A DNA stretch of 36,377 nucleotides from NCBI RefSeq assembly GCF_000378745.1, contig NZ_KB905285.1, positions 1 through 36,377 on the forward strand, read 5' to 3'. Origin of the DNA: Prevotella amnii DSM 23384 = JCM 14753 (lineage in GTDB: Bacteria > Bacteroidota > Bacteroidia > Bacteroidales > Bacteroidaceae). A program made the translations under genes and the position numbers. The notes under the pieces were generated by a model. That model did no database searches. It saw only the letters and a list, made by a program, of their open reading frames with translations, and was not told the DNA's origin. Every line of letters begins with the position of its first letter. Position 1 is the first letter of the stretch. This document shows, piece after piece, positions 25,981 through 33,902 of this stretch.

Positions 25981-27174
25981 TTGGACAAATACTATCAAAC
26001 AGCTAAATTTAAGGCAATTCTAAACACTTACAATGAATTGCTAAAGGGTAATAACAGTGGGACTCTTGATGCAGAAGACCTTACTGATATTTGCGAATAT
26101 TATCATTACAAAGGAATGGTAAAAGAAATGATGTATACCCTAAATTATGCTATTAATATATTCCCGGGGGCAGTAGCACCTCTTGCTCTAAAAGCAAGGA
26201 TAGAGCTTTTTAATAATAACGACATTAAGGCAGCCCTAACCTTAGCTGAAGAAATAGAAGATACTAATGACATAGAGTATATATACCTTATGGCAGAGAT
26301 TTTGCTTTCACAAGATAAAGTAAATGAGGCTAACAGTTTTATAGAAGATAGGTATAACAACATTTTCGAACAACAAGAAAAAGATGAATACGCTATAGAC
26401 ATAGCAAACTTCTTTCTTGACTATTCAATGCCTTTATTAGCCAAAGCTTGGTTATCAAAAACAAATCAAAAAGACACAAAAGACTTTCATGAAGCAAGTG
26501 CTAGGCTATTAAAAGAAGAAGGTAAATACGAGGAAAGTGAAACTATTTATAATCACTTACTTGACAACAACCCTTACTCTATTGAGTATTGGAACGAACT
26601 TTCACAGAACCAAATCCTTCATAAAGATTATAATGGCGCAGTAAATTCCTGCGAATATGCTATTGCTATTAATCCTGAAGATGAAGACGCCATACTCAAT
26701 AAAGCAACCGCATTATTTGCTTTAAACAATTATGATGATGCTCTAAAGTGCTATTACCGATACAAAGAAATTGTCTCCTTTGGAGATACCAGTTCTGTAG
26801 ATATAACAATTGGACATATTCTTCTCTATCAAGGAAAAGAAAAAGAGGCTAAAAATTATTTTGAGCATGCCTACATGGTATCAGAAGATAAGCCTAACAC
26901 TATGATACACATTGCTATATCGTCGTTTGAAAATGGCTATACTAATTATGCATATAACACTTTAAAGGCTGTTATTGGCAATTGTGATGAAAGGTGGAAA
27001 ACAGGTTATGCCTATTTAGCACGATGCTGTTATGAATTAAAGTTAGAAGACGAGTTTAAAAAATATCTTGCCGTTGCTATAAAACGTAATCCTGATGAAA
27101 GCGTAGATCTTTTAGCTGATCTCTTCCCTGATGGAACTGATCCAAACAACTACCCTACCACACCTCTCTTATAA
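25981..27174 (+). CDS. Tetratricopeptide-repeat protein
   Basis: A 397-residue soluble protein built largely of helical TPR units, for example ARLLKEEGKYEESETIYNHL, AVNSCEYAIAINPEDEDAIL and ALNNYDDALKCYYRYKEI. There is no signal peptide, so it is probably cytoplasmic. TPR proteins act as scaffolds; the partner is unknown. The start is a TTG at 25981 (reading MDKYYQTAKFKAI). No ATG or other better start exists between it and the in-frame stop at 25960, and the DKYYQT N-terminus resembles Bacteroidales homologues as I recall them. It lies between glnS (36 bases) and the DedA gene (33 bases), probably in one transcript. Confidence 0.82.
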   Translation: MDKYYQTAKFKAILNTYNELLKGNNSGTLDAEDLTDICEYYHYKGMVKEMMYTLNYAINIFPGAVAPLALKARIELFNNNDIKAALTLAEEIEDTNDIEYIYLMAEILLSQDKVNEANSFIEDRYNNIFEQQEKDEYAIDIANFFLDYSMPLLAKAWLSKTNQKDTKDFHEASARLLKEEGKYEESETIYNHLLDNNPYSIEYWNELSQNQILHKDYNGAVNSCEYAIAINPEDEDAILNKATALFALNNYDDALKCYYRYKEIVSFGDTSSVDITIGHILLYQGKEKEAKNYFEHAYMVSEDKPNTMIHIAISSFENGYTNYAYNTLKAVIGNCDERWKTGYAYLARCCYELKLEDEFKKYLAVAIKRNPDESVDLLADLFPDGTDPNNYPTTPLL

Positions 27175-27207
27175 TCTATCAAACAAAAAATAAATCTAAG
27201 AACTATT

Positions 27208-27837
27208 ATGGGATTTATATCTTCGCTACTTTCTCAACTTAATTATGGATATATCTTTTTATTAATGTTATTAGAAAGTACTGTCATACCTGTACCATCT
27301 GAATTAGTAGTAGCTCCTGCTGCCTACCACGCAGCTAATGGCAATCTTAATGTATGGTTAGTTATTCTCTTTTCAACCTTAGGGGCAGCCATAGGGGCAA
27401 GTATCAACTACCTTGCAGGATACTACCTTGGACGACCCATTATATATAAATTTGCTAATAGCAAGTGGGGACGTGCTTGCCTTCTAACTCAAAATAAAGT
27501 AGAAAAAAGTGAGAAATATTTTGATACTCATGGTATGGTAGCCACTATTACAGGACGCCTCGTACCCGGAATCAGACATCTAATTTCTATTCCTGCAGGA
27601 CTTGCTAAGATGTCATATTGGAAATTTTTATTATATACCATCATCGGAGCGGCTATTTGGCATAGCATCTTAGCTGCTTTAGGCTATTATATGCACAGCT
27701 TTGTTCCAGAAAAACAACTAAATAACAAAATAGAAGAATATGGCGAATATATCAAAATAGTCATCTTAATATTAGTAATAGCGGCATTATTATATATTAC
27801 TATAAAATGGTATATAAAGCATCGCAAATCAAAATAA
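27208..27837 (+). CDS. DedA/SNARE-associated family membrane protein
   Basis: A 209-residue integral membrane protein with the DedA fold. It has the opening PVPSELVVAPAAYHA re-entrant region, GAAIGASINYLAGYYLGRP, the diagnostic motif GRLVPGIRHLISIPAGLAKM, and closing hydrophobic spans (IVILILVIAALLYITI). DedA proteins are inner-membrane proteins; some members act as undecaprenyl-phosphate or lipid flippases and support membrane potential and envelope integrity. The exact substrate cannot be told. The arginine of the GR..P..R motif is present. It lies 33 bases after the TPR gene and 16 bases before the sigma factor. Confidence 0.92.
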   Translation: MGFISSLLSQLNYGYIFLLMLLESTVIPVPSELVVAPAAYHAANGNLNVWLVILFSTLGAAIGASINYLAGYYLGRPIIYKFANSKWGRACLLTQNKVEKSEKYFDTHGMVATITGRLVPGIRHLISIPAGLAKMSYWKFLLYTIIGAAIWHSILAALGYYMHSFVPEKQLNNKIEEYGEYIKIVILILVIAALLYITIKWYIKHRKSK

Positions 27838-27853
27838 TACTTTAAACATAAAA

Positions 27854-28540
27854 ATGGCTGTAAATGAAAAATATATAGGAGACATTATAGGTGAAAATCT
27901 CCTATCAGACGAAGAAGAAGTTCAACTATCAAATCGCATAAAGATAGGTGATGCTAAGGCTTTAGAAAAACTAACTAAAGCTAATCTTACTTTTGTAGTA
28001 TCCATTGCACACCAATACAAAGAACAAGGTTTAGATGAAGACGACTTAATTAGTGAAGGGAATATAGGAATGATGTATGCTGCACAAAAATTTGATGGAT
28101 CTAAAGGAATACGTTTTGTCAAATTTGCTGCGCCATATATCCGCAAAGCAATTGAGAAATCTATAAAGGAGCAAACCACATTATATAAAGTACCTAAAAA
28201 AGAAAATAAACTTTTTGAAAAAAAACGTGCAAAACCTGTTTCCTTAGACCAGCCAATACCTGTAGGAAGTAATAATAAACTTACTTTACAAAACCTTATT
28301 CCAAATAATAACAACAAAGACACAGACGACAGCGTAAATAACAATATACTAAATACGATATTAATGCAAAGTATAAATTGCTTAAACGAACGTGAAAAAG
28401 CTGTAATAACACAATTGTATGGAATAAATGGTACGTCATTAACAATGGCAGAAATAGCCACCTCTTTAGGCTTAAAACGTGAACGTGTTAGACAAATTCG
28501 CAACACAGCTCTACGAAAACTATATCGTAAAATGCGATAA
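27854..28540 (+). CDS. Atypical small sigma-70 family RNA polymerase sigma factor
   Basis: A 228-residue sigma factor. A region-1.2-like start (YIGDIIGENLLSDEEEVQLS) is followed by region 2 (ALEKLTKANLTFVVSIAHQY, LDEDDLISEGNIGMMYAAQK) and region 4 with a helix-turn-helix (LTMAEIATSLGLKRERVRQI). Region 3 is reduced to a linker of about 45 residues rich in N and D. In the primary sigma factor of this phylum, which is about 286 residues, region 2.3-2.4 reads like FISYAVWWIRQSI. Here the aligned segment is FVKFAAPYIRKAI (88-100), so the two promoter-melting tryptophans are P94 and Y95. It is therefore probably an alternative sigma factor. It is the last gene of the glnS-TPR-DedA run, 16 bases after DedA. 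Confidence 0.88.
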   Translation: MAVNEKYIGDIIGENLLSDEEEVQLSNRIKIGDAKALEKLTKANLTFVVSIAHQYKEQGLDEDDLISEGNIGMMYAAQKFDGSKGIRFVKFAAPYIRKAIEKSIKEQTTLYKVPKKENKLFEKKRAKPVSLDQPIPVGSNNKLTLQNLIPNNNNKDTDDSVNNNILNTILMQSINCLNEREKAVITQLYGINGTSLTMAEIATSLGLKRERVRQIRNTALRKLYRKMR

Positions 28541-28628
28541 CTAAGAAATAGATAATTCTACACTTTACTATTACACGTCATATAAAACTTTCTTTATAAC
28601 ATATATATATTACATATAAATATTAATC

Positions 28629-31457
28629 TTATTTAAACAGCTTTGCCAAAAAACTTGGCGTATATCCTTTTATACTTTTTATAACCTCCTCAGGAGTTCC
28701 TTGTGAAAGTATACGTCCTCCACATTTTCCCCCTTCAGGTCCCATATCTATAACATAATCCGCCATCTTTATAACATCAAGGTTATGTTCTATAATAAGT
28801 ACTGTATTCCCCTTATCTACAAGTTTCTGTAAAACTTCCATTAATATGCGGATATCTTCAAAATGCAAACCCGTAGTAGGCTCATCAAGAATATAAAGTG
28901 TATTGCCTGTATCACGTTTTGATAATTCTGTTGCAAGTTTTACACGCTGACTCTCTCCTCCTGAAAGAGTTGTAGAACTTTGTCCAAGCTTAATATATCC
29001 TAATCCTACATCTTGCAATGTTTTTACTTTAGGTAATATTTGCGGAACACTTTCAAAAAAATCCACTGCAGTGTTTACAGTCATATCTAAGACATCTGCT
29101 ATTGATTTTCCTTTAAAACGCACTTCTAATGTTTCGCGATTATAACGTTTACCATGGCATTTCTCACAAGGTACTATTACATCAGGTAAGAAATTCATTT
29201 CTATTGTTTTATATCCATTACCTCCACATGCTTCACAACGTCCACCTTTCACATTAAAAGAAAATCGTCCTGCTTTATATCCACGTATTTTTGCTTCAGG
29301 AAGTCCTACAAAAAGCTGGCGAATGTCCCCAAACACGCCCGTATAAGTTGCAGGATTTGAACGCGGAGTGCGTCCTATAGGGCTCTGATCTACGTCTACT
29401 ACCTTATCTATATTATCTATTCCCTCTATTTTATCATACGGCATAGGCTTTTTTAAAGAGCGATAAAAATGGTGTGAAAGAATAGGTTGTAATGTTTCAT
29501 TAATAAGAGTACTCTTTCCTGACCCTGACACGCCACTCACTACAACAAGTTTTCCTAAAGGCAATTCTAAATCTACTTTTTTCAAATTATTTCCTCTACA
29601 ACCTATGAGTTTTATTGTTTTTCCATTCCCTTTTCTGCGCTCTTTTGGTATAGACAGCCTTCTTTCGCCATTTAAATATTGAGCAGTTAAGGTATGCGTT
29701 TTAAACATTTCTGCTGGTGTTCCTTGAAAAACTACCTCCCCTCCTTTACGCCCTGCTTTTGGACCTATATCAATAATCCAGTCTGCTGCCCGCATCATGT
29801 CTTCATCATGCTCCACTACAATAACAGTATTACCAAGATCCCTTAATTCTTTTAAAGAATGTATTAACCTTTCATTATCTCTTTGATGTAATCCTATAGA
29901 TGGCTCATCAAGTATATAAAGCACATTAACAAGTTGGGATCCTATCTGTGTTGCTAAACGAATGCGCTGACTTTCCCCACCTGAGAGCGAACCACTTTGA
30001 CGATTAAGCGAAAGATAATCTAAGCCAACATCTAACAAAAAGTCAATACGTTTACTTATCTCTTTAATTATTTCAGTAGCAATGTTTTTTTGCTTTTCGT
30101 TGAGATGTTCTTCTATATGTTCTACCCAGTTTTTTAAGTCTACTATATCCTTATTTGCTAATGTTGCAATATTACTATTCCAAAGCCTATATGATAATGC
30201 TTCTCTATTAAGACGCTGTCCTTTGCACTCTGGACATTCTATCTCCGAGATAAACTGATCTGACCATTTTTTCCCTACTAAAGAATCTTCAGCTTCAATA
30301 ACTGCTCGCAAATATTTTATTACCCCATCAAATTCAACAAAATAATCCGATGAAGTCAGAACTATTTCTTTTGCTATTTTTATCTTCTCTATAGACCCAT
30401 TTAATATTTCATCTAAACACTCTTTAGAAATATCTTTAACCGCTGTTTTTAATGTATAACCGAACTTTCTTAATATTGCTTCTATCTGCCAAAATATCAT
30501 TTGCCTCTTATATCTCCCTAATGGGATAATAGCTCCTTCGTATATACTTAACTCTCTTTTAGGTATTACCTTTTTAATATCTATTTCATTAACATATCCT
30601 AAACCTTTACAACAAGGACATGCGCCTTCAGGAGAATTAAATGAGAAAATATTAGGTGCTGGATTTTTATAAGCTATACCAGTAACAGGATCCATTAACC
30701 TTTTAGAAAAGAATTTAGCCTCATTCGTCTCTTTATTTAAAATCATAATTAGACCATCACCTTGCTTCATTGCAATAGAAATTGTTTTTTCTAATCGTTC
30801 ATGTAATGTGTTTATACACATTCCGCTGAGATCCATTTTATCAACAACTACCTCTATGTTATGGTTCTTATAACGGTCTACTTTCATTCCACGTGTTATT
30901 TCTAACACCTCTCCATCTACTCGAACATAAAGATACCCTTTACGGCGCATTTGTTCAAACAGCTCTCTATAATGACCTTTACGATTTCTAACAAGTGGAG
31001 CGAGAATAAATATCTTCTTATCAGAATAGTGGTTAATTATCATATCTATAACTTTTTCCTCTGTGTATTTCACCATTTTTTCTCCACTAATATATGAAAA
31101 AGCCTCTCCTGCACGTGCAAATAACAAACGTAAATAATCGTAAATTTCTGTAGTAGTGCCTACTGTTGAACGCGGATTCTTATTAGTCGTTTTTTGCTCT
31201 ATAGCTATTACAGGCGACAAACCTATAATATTATCTACATCTGGACGTTCTAAATTACCAAGGAAATTGCGCGCATATGCTGAAAATGTTTCTATATATC
31301 TACGCTGTCCTTCTGCAAATATAGTGTCAAAAGCAAGTGAACTTTTTCCGGATCCAGACAGTCCTGTTAATACGGTTAATGAGTTTCGTGGTATTATTAC
31401 ATCTACATCCTTCAAGTTATGCACGCGCGCACCTAAGACTTCTATTTTTTCGTTCAT
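28629..31457 (-). CDS. uvrA: Excinuclease ABC subunit UvrA
   Basis: UvrA recognises bulky DNA damage as a dimer in nucleotide excision repair, with UvrB and UvrC. The 942-residue protein is full length. Its first Walker A is GLSGSGKSS (32-40) and the second GVSGSGKST near 640-648. There are two ABC signatures (LSGGESQRIRLA and LSGGESQRVKLA). Zinc-binding cysteine clusters appear at CPCCKGLGY, CPECKGQRL, CEACGGNGY and CEKCHGKRY. Walker B and D-loop residues (YILDEPSIGLHQRD, YILDEPTTGLHFED) follow each signature. It is transcribed alone, convergent with the sigma-factor operon (88 bases between stops) and divergent from the LysM gene. Confidence 0.97.
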   Translation of the reverse strand: MNEKIEVLGARVHNLKDVDVIIPRNSLTVLTGLSGSGKSSLAFDTIFAEGQRRYIETFSAYARNFLGNLERPDVDNIIGLSPVIAIEQKTTNKNPRSTVGTTTEIYDYLRLLFARAGEAFSYISGEKMVKYTEEKVIDMIINHYSDKKIFILAPLVRNRKGHYRELFEQMRRKGYLYVRVDGEVLEITRGMKVDRYKNHNIEVVVDKMDLSGMCINTLHERLEKTISIAMKQGDGLIMILNKETNEAKFFSKRLMDPVTGIAYKNPAPNIFSFNSPEGACPCCKGLGYVNEIDIKKVIPKRELSIYEGAIIPLGRYKRQMIFWQIEAILRKFGYTLKTAVKDISKECLDEILNGSIEKIKIAKEIVLTSSDYFVEFDGVIKYLRAVIEAEDSLVGKKWSDQFISEIECPECKGQRLNREALSYRLWNSNIATLANKDIVDLKNWVEHIEEHLNEKQKNIATEIIKEISKRIDFLLDVGLDYLSLNRQSGSLSGGESQRIRLATQIGSQLVNVLYILDEPSIGLHQRDNERLIHSLKELRDLGNTVIVVEHDEDMMRAADWIIDIGPKAGRKGGEVVFQGTPAEMFKTHTLTAQYLNGERRLSIPKERRKGNGKTIKLIGCRGNNLKKVDLELPLGKLVVVSGVSGSGKSTLINETLQPILSHHFYRSLKKPMPYDKIEGIDNIDKVVDVDQSPIGRTPRSNPATYTGVFGDIRQLFVGLPEAKIRGYKAGRFSFNVKGGRCEACGGNGYKTIEMNFLPDVIVPCEKCHGKRYNRETLEVRFKGKSIADVLDMTVNTAVDFFESVPQILPKVKTLQDVGLGYIKLGQSSTTLSGGESQRVKLATELSKRDTGNTLYILDEPTTGLHFEDIRILMEVLQKLVDKGNTVLIIEHNLDVIKMADYVIDMGPEGGKCGGRILSQGTPEEVIKSIKGYTPSFLAKLFK

Positions 31458-31695
31458 TGTTTTCTTTTAATCTCCTTTATTTATATATATCTAAGCACCT
31501 GTACAAATAGAACTTTTAATTTTAATCATACAATTATTTATTATCGCTCTAACTAAGTAAAACTATGTTTGGTAAGATATAAGATAACTAGACAAAACCT
31601 ATTTGTAATAAGATTTTATGCCTCTTTTATTTATATAATTGTACAAAATTACAAAAAATAGTTCTTCTATAATATAAGAGCTAAATAGTTTTTCT

Positions 31696-31703
31696 TATCT
31701 TTG
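31696..31703 (+). promoter_or_regulatory. Candidate -7 element of the LysM-PorT-POT cluster
   Basis: TATCTTTG fits TAnnTTTG, 31 bases upstream of the ATG at 31735. It continues TAGCCAA, identical over 15 bases to the site at 20207. No -33 TTTG at standard spacing was found. It lies in the 277-base divergent space with uvrA, for which no good -7 box was found. Confidence 0.45.
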
Positions 31704-31734
31704 TAGCCAAAAGACTAAAGAATGAGGTTTTATT

Positions 31735-33111
31735 ATGAATCATTATTTTAAATATCTACTAACAATCTTGTTGGCACTCGTTTGCATATTTAGTAATGCT
31801 CAAACTACTAAATGGAAAAATATGCACCAAGTAGGTAAACATGAAACTATATTTGGCATTGCTAAAACATATAATATCAGTATTCAAGATTTAATTGACG
31901 CTAATCCTGAAATGAAAGTCCCAGGATACGAACTTAAAAAAGGAATATGGATCTTTGTGCCTTTTTCTAAATCTGGAGATAAAAATACACAAAACATTTT
32001 AGAAAAAAACAAAGCTAATATTATACCTATTAAAACTGTAAATGCAAAAGCAAATGTTATTAAGATCGGTGTGCTCCTACCACTACATAATAATGATGGC
32101 GATGGTAAACGCATGGTAGAGTTTTATCGTGGTATGCTTCTTGCCTTTAATGATCTCAAAAAAGAAGGATATTCTACAGATGTTCATGCTTGGAACGTAC
32201 CTATAGATGCTGATATTGATAAGATCTTACAAGATAAAAATATATCTGAGATGAATATTATCTTTGGTCCTTTATATTCTAATCAAGTAAAAGCTTTATC
32301 CAATTTTTGTAAAAACAAAGGCATAAAAATGGTAGTTCCTTTTTCCATCAATGGTAATGAAGTTGCTGAGAATAGTAATCTTTTTCAAGTATATGAGAAT
32401 GATAACTTACAAACTACTAAAGCTATTGCCGCTTTTTTAGAACGATTTCACAAATCACATCACCCTGTTTTCATCGATTGTAATGATAAAAACAGTAAGG
32501 TTGGATCATTTACTAATATTTTAAGAAAACAATTAGAATTAGAAAAAATAAGTTACGACCTTACTAATATAAACTCTTCTGATACTAACTTTGCTAAGCA
32601 TTTCAGTAAATCGATGCCCAATGTCGTTATAATTAATTCAGAAAAAAGTCCTCAACTAAATGCTGTCCTTGCAAAATTAAATATACTAACAAAGACTAAT
32701 CCCGGCATTGCTATCTCTTTATATGGTTATAATCAGTGGTTTATGTATCAAGATTATGATCTCGCCTCATTCTTCAAATATAATACATATATACCTTCTA
32801 CTTATTATTATAATAAAAATTCTGATAAGACAAAGGCTTTCGAAAAGATCTATTTTAACACTTATGGCGAACCTATAAATAATATATATATTCCTCGCAT
32901 AGCCATTAATGGGTACGATCAAATTCAATTCTTTGTGAGAGGATATAAAAAATTAGGATCTAATTTTAAAGGGCAAGCCTCAAGTATAAAATACAAATCA
33001 CTACAAAATCGCTTCGATTTTGAGAAAATAGGGCAAGGAGGCTATCGTAATAAGTTCTTTCAATTAATACATTTCAAAAGTGACCAAACCTTAGAAAGTA
33101 TAGTTTACTAA
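31735..33111 (+). CDS. LysM domain plus periplasmic-binding-protein-like exported protein
   Basis: A 458-residue exported protein. Residues 1-22 are a signal peptide (MNHYFKYLLTILLALVCIFS, cut probably after SNA). Residues about 29-75 form a LysM domain (HQVGKHETIFGIAKTYNISI, DLIDANPEMK), which binds N-acetylglucosamine polymers such as peptidoglycan. From about residue 105 a type I periplasmic-binding fold follows (IKIGVLLPLHNNDGDGKRMV, EFYRGMLLAFNDLKKEGY, NIIFGPLYSNQVKALSNFCK), running to about 410, as in ABC-transporter amino-acid binding proteins. No ABC permease is nearby, so it may sense or anchor rather than feed a transporter. It lies 33 bases before the PorT-type gene, likely in one transcript. 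Confidence 0.85.
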   Translation: MNHYFKYLLTILLALVCIFSNAQTTKWKNMHQVGKHETIFGIAKTYNISIQDLIDANPEMKVPGYELKKGIWIFVPFSKSGDKNTQNILEKNKANIIPIKTVNAKANVIKIGVLLPLHNNDGDGKRMVEFYRGMLLAFNDLKKEGYSTDVHAWNVPIDADIDKILQDKNISEMNIIFGPLYSNQVKALSNFCKNKGIKMVVPFSINGNEVAENSNLFQVYENDNLQTTKAIAAFLERFHKSHHPVFIDCNDKNSKVGSFTNILRKQLELEKISYDLTNINSSDTNFAKHFSKSMPNVVIINSEKSPQLNAVLAKLNILTKTNPGIAISLYGYNQWFMYQDYDLASFFKYNTYIPSTYYYNKNSDKTKAFEKIYFNTYGEPINNIYIPRIAINGYDQIQFFVRGYKKLGSNFKGQASSIKYKSLQNRFDFEKIGQGGYRNKFFQLIHFKSDQTLESIVY

Positions 33112-33144
33112 CAATAATTTATTTACTACACTCACATTTTTTAT

Positions 33145-33897
33145 ATGACATTTCACAAAAAAATATTATTTTTTACTATCTTTTCTCTTCTTACTTTTAC
33201 AACATCTTACGCACAAGTAGGTGAACATCGTAGCGTTTTTTCCTTAGGTATAAATGGTGGCTATATAGCTTCTAATATAGGATTCAGCCCAAAAGTAAAT
33301 CAAAAGATGTACTTAGGTTATACAAGTGGACTTAGTTTGAGATATATTTGTGAAAAATATTTTAATACTATATGCTCTATTTACGGAGAAATAAACTATG
33401 CTAAACTTGGCTGGACCGAAGATATACAAACATCTAATAACCAACCTGTAATTAATAGCAATGGCAAAGCTGAATCTTATAAGCGTACTATCAACTATAT
33501 TCAAATCCCCATCATGGCACATCTTGCATGGGGAAAAGAACAAGATGGTATTAACTTCTTTTTCAAAGCTGGTCCTCAAATAGGCTATTTCCTAAATGAA
33601 TCAATCAATAAAAATTTTATTCAACCTAATCTTTCTAAAGATGGAACAGGCCGTTCAAGTAATATAATAGCGCAAGAGAAAATGCCTGTAGAAAACAAAT
33701 TAGATTATGGAATTGCTGCTGGTATAGGTATTGAATATAGTAAAAAAAATATTGGACATTTTATCATAGAAGCACGCTATTACTATGGCTTAGGAAATAT
33801 TTATGCAAATACAAAAAAAGATTACTTTGGAAAGTCTAATTTAAATAATATCATTATTAAAGCTACATATTTATTTGATTTAACTAAACCCCAATAA
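33145..33897 (+). CDS. PorT-family outer-membrane beta-barrel protein
   Basis: A 250-residue exported protein with a signal peptide (MTFHKKILFFTIFSLLTFTT, cut probably after SYA). The rest alternates hydrophobic beta strands, as in small outer-membrane barrels: SLGINGGYIASNIGFSP, LGYTSGLSLRYICEKYF, INYIQIPIMAHLAWG and FFFKAGPQIGYFLNES. YIQIPIMA-like and KAGPQIGYFL-like strands are common in Bacteroidota PorT-type barrels (outer membrane beta-barrel family PF13568). Despite the name, most such proteins are not known to act in type IX secretion. It ends ATYLFDLTKPQ. It lies between the LysM-binding protein (33 bases) and the peptide transporter (5 bases), so a shared transcript is very likely. 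Confidence 0.82.
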   Translation: MTFHKKILFFTIFSLLTFTTSYAQVGEHRSVFSLGINGGYIASNIGFSPKVNQKMYLGYTSGLSLRYICEKYFNTICSIYGEINYAKLGWTEDIQTSNNQPVINSNGKAESYKRTINYIQIPIMAHLAWGKEQDGINFFFKAGPQIGYFLNESINKNFIQPNLSKDGTGRSSNIIAQEKMPVENKLDYGIAAGIGIEYSKKNIGHFIIEARYYYGLGNIYANTKKDYFGKSNLNNIIIKATYLFDLTKPQ

Positions 33898-33902
33898 TAT
33901 TT

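Noticed and set aside
27922..28506. 194-codon minus-strand open frame opposite the sigma factor
   Set aside because: It is antisense to a gene with recognisable sigma-70 regions and shows no family motif.
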